Positions 22,728-34,482 of a DNA stretch of 64,000 nucleotides are shown in pieces. Origin of the DNA: Humulus lupulus (taxonomy: Eukaryota; Streptophyta; Magnoliopsida; Rosales; Cannabaceae); NCBI RefSeq assembly GCF_963169125.1, contig NC_084802.1, positions 118,672,903 through 118,736,902 of the forward strand, given 5' to 3'. Made by a program: the position numbers and the translations under genes. The notes under the pieces were generated by a model, which was given only the letters and a program-made list of their open reading frames with translations, did not search any database and was not told where the DNA came from. Every line of letters starts with the position of its first letter. Position 1 is the first letter of the stretch.

Positions 22728-23545
22728 TGTTGACGCCGTTTTTCGTCAACTTAAATCGCAAAGCAATTAAACAATGTAAACTATGAAGCGAATGGATGAT
22801 AAAGAGGAACAAGAAGATTTTTACGTGGTTCAGTAGTTAATTCTGCCTAGTCCACGAGTCTATGTTATTAAGACTTAGAGATTTCTGGAAATTCTTCAAA
22901 GATGAATTACCCAGAACTTTCTCTCAAGCAGTCAGATATCGATCCTTTACAAGTGGTCATTCCTCCCTTATTTATAGGGGAGGTTACAGAGTTTATTCCC
23001 ACATATTTCGGGATGATATTCTATGTATCAATTCAAATAATGACACTAAATGCAAAATTTCCTATATACATGGAAACGTCCCATAAGAATCGGGAACGGA
23101 TAACAGATTAAATGATATCCCTTAAATATTTTGATTACACAACAATAAATATGTTCACACGTAACGGGTTATCCCAGGTGACTCATCAGGTCTTCGAGAT
23201 CAGCAATCGGCATTGTGACTGTCAAGACTTATGGAACTGTTGCGAACTTGCCACCTCACTTCAGGACATGCTCGGAGTAGATAGATATTGTCGAAGCTAT
23301 CACACTCGAGCTCGCACTTCCCAAGCTCGGACTGTTTTTTCCGAAGACAATTGGTAACTGACATACCCCAATGTCGTGCGATTTTGAACTCAGAAAGTAT
23401 CCCGAGGTTACACATCCTTGAGGTCGTTGCTTTACTTCAGAGATTTTACAGCTGGACCGTATAATATTTTCATATTTTTCGAGCTCACACTTGACGAGCC
23501 CATTTTTCGAGGTCAGAACTCTGGTCTCAAAATATGGGTGTAACA
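22728..23545 (-). repeat. 3' LTR of element C
   Basis: TGTTGACGCC to GGGTGTAACA on the plus strand. A minus-strand TATA box lies at 22978-22985 (TATTTATA on plus). It is followed by the polypurine tract, which is TTTTTCCCCCTCAAAAG on plus at 23546-23562. Confidence 0.92.
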
Positions 23546-23819
23546 TTTTTCCCCCTCAAAAGTATCAGTTTGAATCTTATGAGAAGGAAACTTTTGAACT
23601 GCTCCTCTTGGAAACTGTACCATAAAAAACACTTGAGTGTGGACACGCGTCAGCCGGGTATTGGCTAATCAAAGTACTTGAGTGCCTTGGAAATCTGCCC
23701 ACATTCATTCGCCTGCCATTTTTATGGTACCATCTTCTCATCTGTCCATGGCCGTCAGATCTGATACGGAATCTGACCAATGGCTCGGATTAATTCGACT
23801 TTTTACATTCCCATGGGTC

Positions 23820-23827
23820 TATAAATA
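23820..23827 (+). promoter_or_regulatory. TATA box, candidate promoter of the antisense gene in element C
   Basis: TATAAATA lies about 275 bp inside the left LTR on the plus strand. It is about 210 bp upstream of a strong 5' splice site (gtaagt, 24033) and 650 bp upstream of the ATG at 24476. The TSS would be expected near 23850. This promoter points opposite to the LTR promoter. Functionality is inferred only. Confidence 0.5.
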
Positions 23828-23849
23828 TGTCTCCACTCATCTTCCCCAT

Positions 23850-26800
23850 TTTATCTTCATGTTCAAGCTTTTCGAAGGGAGAAAAGAAGAAAATACCAGA
23901 AAAATTTACCCAGTTCTTGCATGTTCTCCAAGCCCAAAAGACAGAGCAATGTTGGCCTCTTCGACTCCTTGAGATCGCTTTTGCAACTACTTATTCGGCC
24001 ATCAATCTCTCTGTTTTCACTGACTACAGTGTGTAAGTCTCTGTTCATAGCTTCGTATGCCCGTATATTTTTCATGCATGTTTGTATTGTTGTACTGTTA
24101 GTCCCTTCACTAGTTTTGCACATTAAAGAGTTTTAGTAAATATTAGTCTTAAGTTCTGATATCATGGGTTCCAAACCCAGATCATGCGTAGAAGGCCCAA
24201 ATATGGTTCTTTTACTGAGTTTTTGAATTTTGGATGACATATCTAGCCCACCAAGATATTGGGTACAGAATTAGGGTTTTATAAATTGCACGTTTCCCAA
24301 AAATATCATTTTTTGAGTAACCGCCAACTTTTTTCCCTGAAATATCGGGATTTTCAAAAATAAATCCACCTTCCTTTCTTTTCGTGGAATATACGCTCCG
24401 AGACTGGCCTCGTCTTTTAGATCATCCTGATTTTCATTCTTAACTTCTGGCCTTCACCCTTTTTTCTCTTGCTAGATGCCGCAGAACTCGAAAAAGCGGT
24501 GGGGGTCAAAGCTCGCAATTCCTTATTCCTCGAAGGCTCCGAGCCCAGAGTCACCTTTCACCTGGAACCAGCGTCTGATTCGGGAGCACCAACTAAGGCG
24601 AGAGCAAGAAGATACCCGAGATCACTTTCGACGTCAAATCGACGAGGTCGAGAAGGCAAAAAGGAAGAGACTTAGGGTCGCCGTATACCCAGATCCAGAC
24701 TCCGAGCCCAGACCAATTCCCATCGATCCCACTCTTAGAGTGACAATCGCCTTCAAGCCGAGGGACCTTCAATTTTCACCAATGGGAGAACCATCAAACC
24801 CCACTTCTACCTCGTAGCCAACCTCCATTCCCACCTTGAAGAGAGAATTCTTCGAGGTCGAGCACTACTGGAGCTCGATTTTTTCATTAGGGCAGATCTC
24901 CGATATCTTGGCCCTTCACAACATTGGATTATCGGGCTCGCTGAGCTGTCGAGCTCCGACATCCCACGAGCGAAGTCGTCGTGCCCCGGGAGATGGGAAC
25001 CCCGACAATAAGCTGAAGTACGCAGCCTGGAGGCAGGAACACATGAGGGCAGGGGCTTTACTACCCTTAAAGTCCTTTTTCAAGAACTTCTTGGACTTCG
25101 TTGGGCTCGCCCCTTTCCAACTCAACACTAATTCGTATAGGGTTTTGTCTACCCTGAGGTTGCTCTACCACGAGCTAAAGTGGGAAGGACCTTCGCCACA
25201 GGAGATTCTGTATCTCTTCTGTTTGAAAAGCAATCCCTCCCAAGCTCGGGGAGGGGACGACTTCTACTGCCACTCAAGCTATCCCAAAGAGAAGAAAATC
25301 TTTGAGGATCTACCCAACCATCCCTTAGATTTCAAGAAGGCTTTCTTTTGGACGGATGGCTTGGCTCCTTCCAGACACTACTCGTTCAGGCGAATTCGTA
25401 AGTACCTAAAAAATTTCTTCTTTTTGTGCTCGAGTTTTTGTTTAAGCTCGCACTTAGTCATAATATGCTCATTTTTCCAGCCAACTACCGTCATCCAACT
25501 CCCACCAAGGAGATGAAAGAGCACAAGGAGGCTTTGCTCCAACTTCCCTACGGCAGAAGGTCCCTCTCCTATCTCCTTCATGAAGATAAACTTCGAGCCT
25601 GTGGCCCCCTGGAGAAGGATCAGTCCACATTCGACTGGAACAACAAAAAATATACCAAGTGGGAGTTTGTGCCTCTCCCAACTGGCAGCCTTCCTCCGAG
25701 GCGAAATGCTAAGCCGCCATCCCTAGTTCGACGTCGCAGGAGCCCACAATCGGGGAACGAGGCCAATGATGAAGCCTCGAGCTCGAGCTACAGAGGTATG
25801 GTCATCCTTAGCTCGGACTTATGGTCTCCCTCACTACTTAAGCATAAGCCCGACAAAATAGTCTTCTGTGAGGATGATAGGGACCATTTTTATGTTTGGT
25901 CCTGGGTAGATGAGAGGGTTCATAGGTTCGATAGTTGGCTCGGGAAGTATGACACTATGTATAGTCTGAACAAGGTATGGAACGGAATAGCCGTTCAATA
26001 CAGGAGAAACGACTATAGAGACCTTTCGAGGTTGACTTCCACGTATAGGGAAGGTACTCCCCCCGCCTCCTCTGAAGATGGGTGAATTATGTGGTCGTCG
26101 AGCACGAGCTCAGGGGAGAGTTCCAGTTAGGTTTCTCTCTGCTTGTCTTTTTATTCCTTGCCTGTCTGCACCATGCTAACTTTTTTGTCTTGGAATATCT
26201 TATAATGTGGTGTAACTATGCAGGTGCTATGGACTCTGACCTTGACACCGTGCTCGCCAGTGGCGAGAAGGCCCAGAGGAGTAAGCGCCCGAGGGGCTTG
26301 CGAAATTCAGACCGACCTGCCAAGGTCCTTAAGAGGACCGAGAAGACTCCTCCACCAGCTCCAACTGTTACGAGCCCAACTGTGGATCCGACTCCTCAGG
26401 TCGAAGCGTCCACTACAGTCGAGCTCCAACCTCCTCCGTTCATGGTTCATTCAACTCTTGGCACACCTCCGAAAAAGCCCTCGGCCTCCACAACACGCAT
26501 GTTGTCGATTTCTACCCACGTCGATTAGTATGTAATCGACAATGTTGCCGAGACCCATGGGGCTACACTTGGCTCGGACATTCTATCCTGAGTGGGCCAG
26601 AGCTTTGGTCGTTTTGACACCCCTCAATGGCAGGTTTTGAACAATGCTCGGGACTGCAATACACTTTATGACAAGAGTATCGAGCTCACTGCTGCGGTAA
26701 CTTCCCTCATTTTATTATTGGTTGTACTTGCACTTAGTGTATGTTCTAATTTGATTTCTTTATGTGTCAGGCTCTTACTATCTCTGCTCAGCTTAATTAT

Positions 26801-27269
26801 AAGTTGAACAATGAGGTCCATTCGAGCATGTCTTATGCCCAGGAGTCGAAGGATCTCCAACTCAAGCTTACTGATGAGCTTAAGGCCACAAAGGAAAAGA
26901 TAGAGGCTGAAGCTGAACAAATAATGGCCAAGACAGCCAAGCTCGAGAAGGTGAATGCCCAGTCGCGGAGCTTAAGAGGATCAATGCCAAGCTTGAGGAG
27001 GAGAAGGCGGCCACTTTCGATATAATGGAGGGTGAAAAGGCTCGTCTCCTTGCAGAGTTTAAGGAGAAGAAGGATCGGGCGATCGACCTGGCCATGTATA
27101 GGATCTGGCCAGTAATGCCGATCTCGATACCAATTTCTTAGAATCTTTCGAGATAGAACTTGTGGCCAAGTGGCAAGCTTGGCTCGACGAGGAGGAGACT
27201 ACTCAGGAGGAGGCAGAGAAAGCCAAGGAGGATGCTGAGAAGGCTAAGGAGGATGCTCCTCCCTCCTAA
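23850..27269 (+). pseudogene. Antisense extra gene of element C, 'putative gypsy type transposon' family (Transposase_28-like)
   Basis: Several exons can be traced. A non-coding exon ends at 24032. The intron 24033-24475 (gtaagt...ttgctag) places the ATG right after the acceptor. A coding exon at 24476-25397 is broken by TAG at 24815, then an intron at 25398-25480. Coding 25481-26085 contains NYRHPTP and KIVFCEDDRDHFYVW. Another acceptor lies near 26223 (MDSDLDTVLASGEKAQRSK follows) and another intron at 26697-26770. A Lys/Glu-rich coiled-coil C-terminus, with frameshifts, ends with TAA at 27267. The 24900-25380 part matches the plant domain of unknown function named 'putative gypsy type transposon'. 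The N-terminus is basic. The donor for the 26223 acceptor is uncertain. Confidence 0.65.
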
Positions 27270-28362
27270 GTCTCTACCTGGGGCTGCATCCCTTCAAATT
27301 TTTTGTACTAGTTTTTATACTCTGTTTTTTATGCCCCTGGGGCCAAGACAATCTATAGCTCGTTTAAGAGCTATTTTTTCTTTTGTTTATGATATTCGCG
27401 TTTGACTTTGCTTTAATATTTTTGCTTTTTATTTCTTAAGTCGAAATATTTCATGCAATTCATATTAAGTTTCCTTATGTCTATTTATTTATACAAACAA
27501 GTGGTGGATTTTAAGCTCAAGCTTCGATGCATTCATGCATAGTTTACTCGACGTATCCGTGTCCGATCTCATTATTTGTCAAGGTCGAAAGTTACTTTTA
27601 CCATGCACCCGAAGGTACTTATATGGCGTGTAACATAGGTGGTTTAGTTATATCTTGCTTTTTTAGTCACTTTTCCTCATCCTTGGTAACTCCCCAAGGT
27701 TATGAGGTCAAAACTATCTTTTTGCAGGATATTCCAGCCTTGATCTCGACTTATCTTGAAGTAGGTTATGTTCCAACTTACTGTCGATTAGTTTTAGTTG
27801 GTTCGTTCCAAACCTATTCAGGTCGTGTTTGGTTTGTAATCCATACACTTATATTCTTGATCTAGTTATATCTAGATCGCGTATTTGGTTATATCCAACT
27901 TATCTTGGCCCGCGCATTTGGTTACATCCAAACACTTTTATTTTTTTAATAATTTGGTTATGTCCAAACTATCTTAGCTTGCGTATTTGGTTGTATCCAA
28001 ACACTTATATGCTTTTAATAATTTTGTTATGTCCTAACTATCTTAGCTCGCGTATTTGGTTATATCCAAACACTTTTATGGTTTTTGTATATGCTATTTT
28101 ATTTTTTCAAGTCGACGTTATATATATACCACTAATGCCCCCTTAATATCCTATGAGTGTGACCATAGGTTATTAAATCAAGAGAGTTTGCAAAAAATAC
28201 AGCATAATCAAACAAAAATGAGGTTTATTTGAAATTGAACAATTCATTAACAAAAACATAAAAAAGGTAAACAAACATGGTTACAGGTGTCATTGTTCCT
28301 ATACTATTGATAGTAAGGTCGCAAATGTTCGCTATTCCATGCTCGTGGTACCAAATTCCCAT
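27270..28362. repeat. 3' UTR of element C with 69-bp tandem repeat
   Basis: Non-coding, AT-rich. At about 27845-28090 at least three units of 69 bp repeat, marked by 'gcgtatttggttatatccaaacac' landmarks at 27912, 27981 and 28050, with a partial one at about 27879. Tandem repeats in the 3' untranslated region are known in related Tat/Ogre elements and can seed satellite DNA. The short plus-strand frame through them is a repeat artefact. Confidence 0.75.
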
Positions 28363-29371
28363 TCAATCTTGCCAACTTGTAGACGCCAGGTCGGATAACT
28401 GATTGATTTGATACGGTCCTTCCCAATTAGGCCCGAGCACGCCAGCAGCTGGGTCCCGTGTTGCTAAGAACACACGCCTCAGCACCAAATCTCCCACACC
28501 TAATTTTCTATCTCGAACCCTTTTATTGAAATACTGAGTAGCTCTCTGTTGGTATGCCACATTTTGTAGCTGAGCCTCGTCCCTTCTTTCTTCAATCAGG
28601 TCCAGACTTACTTCGAGCTGGGATTGGTTCGAGGCTTGATCATAAGCGTGGGTTCGAATGGTGGGTATTTCGACCCCAATTGGCAGCATAGCCTCGCATC
28701 CATATGCCAGACAAAAAGGGGTGTGTCATGTTGAAGTACGGGCTATGGTTCGATATGCCCACAAAACTTGGGGCAATTCTTCAGGCCATTTCCTCTTAGC
28801 TTCTTCCAACTTCTTCTTCATAGAACTCTTCAGGGTTTTATTTACGGCCTCGACTTGGCCATTCTCTTGAGGATGGGCCATGGAGGAGATTTTTCTCGCA
28901 AAAGCTGGTAAACAAGTCGCTATCGAATTGAGTACCGTTATCGGACACTATCTTCCTTGGCATCCCATATCGACAGATGATATTTTTTACCACGAAGTCT
29001 AAGAATTTTTTCGAGGTAATTGTCGCCAGAGGCTCAGCCTCGGTCCACTTCGTAAAGTAATTTACTACGACTACTGCATACTAGACTCCGCCTTTGCCAG
29101 GTTGCAACGAGCCTATGAGGTTGATTCCCCAGACCGCAAATGGCCATGGGGAGGTCATCATAGTTAGCTCGGAAGGTGGAGCTCGAGGGATTGTGGCGAA
29201 CTGCTGACACTTATCGTATTTCTTGACGTAATCAAATGAATCTGCTTTGATGGTAGGCCAGAAGTACGCTTGGAGTATGATTTTCTTGGATAGGCTATGC
29301 CCCCCAGTGTGGTCTCCACAAAATCCTTCATGAATCTCTTTTATGATCTTCTTAGCCTCGGGTGGAGTCAC
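28363..29371 (-). pseudogene. integrase region of element C pol
   Basis: The integrase inserts element DNA into the host genome. The zinc-binding N-terminal part (HTGGHSLSKK...KYDKCQQ) has Tyr where the first Cys of the Cys pair is expected (29216-29218). The core start WGINLIG has Asn at the position of the first catalytic Asp (codon 29120-29122). VSDNGTQFDSDLF (about 28940-28900) keeps the second Asp. The frame then breaks near 28870. The C-terminus resumes at 28689 (MLPIGVEIPT...) with the GPY-like WEGPYQI near 28410. It is inactive. Confidence 0.8.
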
Positions 29372-29518
29372 ACATTAGAGTAATGTCATAGAGTATCCTC
29401 TTCTGTATAGCCTTCCATCCACAATGGTGTACCTAGGGATTTGATACATCAGTTTTCGAGCCTTGGTCCGTTCTTCTGGGAGAATGTTAGTTTCAAGGTA
29501 CCTAATTATCGGGGTCAT

Positions 29519-30058
29519 TCAGGTTGGCTCGGAGTTTATCATGCAAACATCTTCCTGTTCAGGCTCGCTTATAGTGGGTGTCGATATATGTTCGATTGGT
29601 ACGACATTCAGCTCGTCGACCTCGGTGGATGTGGCGAGCCTGGCTACGGCTTCTTCATTCGAATTTTTCTCTCGGGGAACCTGTTCTATCGTGTAAAATT
29701 CAAAATGCTCGAGTGCTTCCTTTGCCTTTTCTAAATATGTAGCCATTCTCATCCCACGAGCCTGGTATTCCCCTAAGATTTGGTTGACCACCAACTGGGA
29801 GTCACTATAGCAATGTATCGCCTTAGCCTTGAGTTCCTTGGCTATTCGAAGTCCTGCCAGTAGAGCTTCATATTTAGCCTCGTTATTTGATGCTTCGAAG
29901 TCAAATCTCAAAGCGGAGTGAAATCGACTTTTTGCTGGGGTGATCAGTATTATTCCTGCCCCCGACCCATTTTCATTGGAAGACCCATCAACATAAAGTT
30001 TCCACAGCTCACGGGCTGGGGTTATAACTTCACCATTAGTCACTCCAGTGCATTCCAC
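29519..30058 (-). pseudogene. second (archaeal-type) RNase H of element C
   Basis: A 179-residue open stretch carries the acidic motifs of RNase H1: YVDGSS, the NNEAKYEALLAG segment and YSDSQLVVNQ, plus ARLATSTEVD at the end. It is separate from the RT-linked RNase H remnant at 30383-30586. A second RNase H between RT and integrase marks the Tat lineage. The stretch itself is uninterrupted, but the surrounding pol is not. Confidence 0.82.
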
Positions 30059-30382
30059 TATGAAGTCTACCAGGGCCTATCCTCTTATGGTTGTCCTCGG
30101 ATGGTAGGTGATCTCAAATTTTCTGAGTTTGACGGCCCATTTTAGTAATCGGCCCGAGGCTTCGGGTTTGGATAAGACTTGTCTTAGTGGTTGATCGGTC
30201 AGCACATGGATGGGGTGTGCCTAGAAATAGGGTTGGAGCTTTCAAGATGAGTGAATTAGGCTGAGAGCCAACTTTTCCATTAAAGGGTATCTCGATTCTG
30301 CCCCAAGTAACCTTTTGCTGACATAGTATACTGGCTTTTGCACCTTCTGTTCTTCTCGGACGAGCATGGCGCTAATGGCGTG

Positions 30383-31392
30383 CTAGGTCGTAGCAAGATA
30401 TAGGTACAAAACTTCCCCTGTGATAGGTTTCGACAAGATGGGAGGCTCCGCGAGTTGCTTCTTGAGCTCCATAAAAGCTTGCTCGCATTCTTCAGTCCAC
30501 TCGAATTTTTTGCCTCCCCTCAAAAGGTTGAAAAATGGAAGACAACGGTCTGTAGATTTCGAGATAAACCTACTTAGTGCCGCCATCTTCCTGGTGATAT
30601 CCTTATGCTTTTAAGGTGAGGGCATATCAATTAAAGCCTGGATCTTGTCTGGATTAGCTTCTATTCCCCGGGCGTTTACAATGAAGCCTAGGAACTTTCC
30701 TGACGATACTCCAAAATAGCACTTCTGGGGGTTAAGCTTCATGTCATACCTCCGTAACATGACAAAGCACTCTTCAAGGTCGTCCACATGGTTACTGTTA
30801 TGTTTAGATTTAACTAACATATCATCAACATAAACTTCCATGTTATTACCTATCTGTTTGGAGAACATCATGTTTACGAGACGTTGGTAAGTGGCTCCAG
30901 CATTCTTTAGTCCGAACGACATGACATTGTAGCAATACAGTCCTTTGTCTATCACAAATCTCGTATGCTCTTTGTCTAGGGCATGCATTGCAATCTGGTT
31001 ATACCCAGAATAGGCGTCCATAAATGACATAAGTCCATGCCCAGCTGTGGCATCTACGAGCTGGTCGATCCGAGGTAGGGGAAGCAGTCCTTAGGACATG
31101 CCTTATTGAGGTCTGAGTAATCAATACAAGTCTGCCATGTCCCGTTAGGTTTCGGGACTAGCATCGGGTTGGCGACCCAATCGGGGTAGAAGGCATCTCG
31201 TATGAATCAGTTTGCCTTCAACCTGTCGACCTCTTCCTTTAGGGCCTTCTTCTTGTCGTCATCCAGGAGTCTTCGCTTTTGCTGCTTCAGGGGAAAGCTT
31301 TTGTCAATATTTAAAGTGTGGCTTACCACATTCGGATTTATCCCTACCATGTCCGAATGTGACCATGCAAAAACATCATGGTTCTTTTCCAA
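30383..31392 (-). pseudogene. reverse transcriptase and RT-linked RNase H of element C
   Basis: The RT copies element RNA to DNA. 31392-31207 is the pre-RT/fingers region (MEKNHDVFAWSHSDM, ending DRLKAN). 31030-30611 holds the palm with MEVYVDDMLVKS (the YVDD active site, about 30850-30815) and the NPQKCYFGV thumb. 30586-30383 holds the start of the RNase H domain (TEECEQAFMELKKQL). Stops separate the blocks. Confidence 0.85.
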
Positions 31393-31567
31393 AAAGCAAA
31401 TTAATTGCTATTTTGTTTCTTCTGGAAGGTTTTTCCCCACCTTCACTGTCTTCGGGGGGTCTACTTCTTCAAGCTTGACCTCTTCGAGCTCTTCTAATGG
31501 CTCGAGGTCGGTTCTTTCCTCTATTCTCGGATCAATTTCTTCGTGTATCTCGAAGACCGTCCCATCC

Positions 31568-32014
31568 TTATTCTAAATTATGACAAGTGTTTGTGCACTT
31601 GATGGCCAAGTGCCTTACAGACGAAACTGCCCCCAACTCTACTAGGGCAGGTCTCCCGAGCAATACATTGTAGGCCGATGGTAGATCCACTACCACGAAT
31701 TCCATCGTCTTGGTTATCGAGACCGGGTAGTCTCCCAAGGTTACATGAAGTTCGATGGATCCCATACAGGCAATCCCTTCTCCTGAAAAGTCGTACAATG
31801 TCGTTGCACAGGCCTTTAGGTCACGAAGCGTGAGTCCCATCTTTTCTAAGGTGGCCTTATAGAAGATATTCACTTAGCTCCCGTTATCGACCAGGACTCG
31901 GTGAACCCTCTTGTTCGTGAGCTGAAGGGTGATGACCAGCGGGTCGTTGTGAGGAAACTGCACATGAGACACGTCGTCCTCAGTAAAAGTTATTGGTTGA
32001 GATTCAACCCTCTG
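31568..32014 (-). pseudogene. aspartic protease region of element C
   Basis: The protease cleaves the polyprotein. The stretch [11 protein letters not shown] carries the active-site D-[NST]-G (about 31885-31877) and is followed at once by a stop (TAA, 31874-31876). The domain resumes with VNIFYKATL in the same frame and ends with YNVLLGRPALVELGAV (a flap/second-lobe motif). One nonsense change kills the otherwise open domain. Confidence 0.8.
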
Positions 32015-34405
32015 GTGTTTCGGAGCTCTGGGTTCGGGTTCGTAAGGGGACCCGTCACCAGTTTTTAGCTCATTCATGTATCGTTTTTTAGCGTTCCTAC
32101 CCGATCCTGCAATGTGAGGTCCCCCCGAGATGGTTATGACATCTTCTCCATCAATCGGAGGGGGACACTCGTCCTCCCTTGTTCGGGAGTTATTGTTTTG
32201 GGCAGGCGGTGGTGCAACTGCCCTCTGGCTGGTAGAAGCCTGATTGGGGTTTTGGTTTCTTACATATTTCCTGAAATATCCTCTCGAGATCAGGCCTTCA
32301 ATCTCGTCTTTTAGTTGCCTGCATTCATCGGTTGTATGTCCAATATCTCTACGAAATCTGCAGTATTTGCTGGAGTCTCTCTTTGCTTTCTGGTTCCTCA
32401 TGGGGTCCGGATGCCTGAAAAGGACCTGGTTTTCATTAGCCAGGTAGATATTTTCCCGAGACTCATTTAGCTCGGTATACACTTTGTACACGGAGAAATA
32501 TCTTTCCTCTTTCTTCTTCTTTCCCTCTTCTGCCTCAGGATTATTCCCTTCATTCTTCTTTCTTTTAGAAGGGTTATCCACAGGGGGTTTCGAGGCCATA
32601 GGATCCGCTGAGGTCAAGGCAGAGTTTACATTTGTTGTTGTAGTTATGGGCTGAGAGGTCGTATTCAATGCCGACCTCGCCTCTTCTACATTAACAAACC
32701 TCTGAGCTCGTCGATTGAACTCGGTTAAGGATCTTACGGGTTTCCTCTACATATCTTCCCAGAGGGGGCTTCCAGGCATTACTCCGGCTCAGACAGCCAT
32801 TAAATGGCCACTGTCATCTGCGTCACGAGCTCGAGTGACTTCCAAATTGAACCTTGTAAGGTAAATTTTCAATGTTTCATTCGGTTGCTGTCAGTCATTG
32901 GTCAAGGCAGACGCCTCGGGCCTTATTCCAATCATGTCTCTGAATTGCTTCTTGAAATCTCTAGATAATTGATCCCAAGAAGCAATTGAATGCCCCTTAT
33001 ATTTTTCAAACCAGTTTTTTGCTGGTTTTGTCAGCGAGGATGGAAACAGCATGCATCTGAGCTCGTAGCCCACATTACTTGCTCTCATAATTGTATTGAA
33101 TGTACTCAAGTGACTGTATGGATTAGAATTCCAATCAAATGGTTGGACATGAGGAATTCGGAATCCTTGAGGAAACGGGGTGTTGGAAATATGGGGGCGA
33201 AGGGCTCGAGTTCCTTGTCGAACTCTCCGTCCCGATCTCGACCCCGTTCATTTTATAAGAGCCTGAATGCTCTTTCCAGTTGTTCGATCCTTTCTTGGAC
33301 TGGCTCCACGGAGGGTCTGACTTGAAATTGGTTATCGTTGATCACAATTCCAGCTTCGCACCTCCGCATAGGATTCTTGTGTCCATTGAGGCGATCCCTA
33401 GGTCTGGGTTCGAGGGGTTATCATTACCCCAGTTCTGGTTCAGGTGTTCCCGTAAATCTAGGTGATCCCTTCGATTCCCAGTATTTCTACGTCCCTAGTC
33501 ATACATACTGACTGATCTTGTGTCTCCTGAGCCTTCACTGATATGGCTCGTCACGCGGTTGTTTCGAGATGGGTTCCTTTTTGGTTGTCTCGTATCAATA
33601 GTGTGAGACCAAGACATTTGGCTTCTCGTGGGTTGGGTACCTCTATGCTCCCTAGCAGTCTCCCCATTCCCATGTTTTGCCCAGCTCGCCTTTCCCTATC
33701 ACCCTGAGTCAGTTGCGTGTTTATCCGAGTTGGTGAGGGATACCTTATCGACGATGGTGGGTGCCTTATGGGTGATGGTGGCTGCCATCCATTACGGGGC
33801 CTAGAAGGTTCCGAGTTTGCCTGTGCTAGTTTAGGAACGTTCTGAGTGTTACCAGGATTTTGGGTCCGAGCCTCCGTGGGGGCACGGTTATTCCCGATCT
33901 CGACTGGTACTTCAGTAGTTGAGTTGGCAGGAGCTCCACCCCTGGTACTTCTCCGGGGCCTTGAGGGAGCAGGCTGTTCTACAGGTAGCGGAGGTTGCTT
34001 CGTTCTTCAGGTGGCAGCGTTTTTGCGAGGTCGCCCATGAGGCCTATGTGGTGGAACATGAACATCTCGTGGAGGCAGAGCTTAGGCCTCTGGCGGAGAC
34101 GGGGGCTGAGCCGCTTGTGCCTCTGCAGCCAATCTGGCCAGCTCCTCGTTACGTTTCTTGGCCTCCACCAACTTCTTTCTCAGTTTACAATTTTCAAGCT
34201 CCACAATAGGGACATATCATTCAGGGTTGTAGTACATGTCCTCATCGTCCCTGGGGGCTGGTGGTGCCAGTGGTCCTCGAGAGTCAGAGGACCCACTCCT
34301 CTCATCAGGGTTCGAATTCATCATAGGCTGCTTCCCAGGGTGCCGGGGGTAGTCAGCTTCTTCTAAGATTTCCTCCTTAGGAACATTGGGATCATTCGTG
34401 GCCAT
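32015..34405 (-). pseudogene. gag of element C
   Basis: Start codon 34403-34405 (MATNDPNVPKEE). A stop at 34217-34219 follows, and the frame is repeatedly broken to 33110. The Retrotrans_gag core at 33109-32891 (NWFEKYKGHSIASWDQLSRDF) is open. A second open part, 32668-31874, has a zinc-binding-like [21 protein letters not shown] (about 32370-32308) and acidic/basic linkers, and runs into the protease. The lineage features are Tat-like. It is inactive. Confidence 0.8.
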
Positions 34406-34460
34406 AGTTGATTCAGGGAGGCTTCTTCGATTGAATAGACTCACGTACGTACTACTTAAT

Positions 34461-34482
34461 GCTCTCAACGAAAGCACCAAAC
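34461..34482 (-). promoter_or_regulatory. Primer-binding-site junction of element C
   Basis: Directly inside the 5' LTR, GCTCTCAACGAAAGCACCAAAC lies on the plus strand. Its complement begins GTTTGGTGCTTTCG. It has the same position and a similar start as the junctions in elements A and B. The primer tRNA was not identified. Confidence 0.6.

Noticed and set aside
27527..28146. Overlapping plus-strand frames with repeated hydrophobic LVISxxxWLYP-like peptides
   Set aside because: They arise from the 69-bp tandem repeat and AT-rich 3' UTR of element C, with no domain or splice context.
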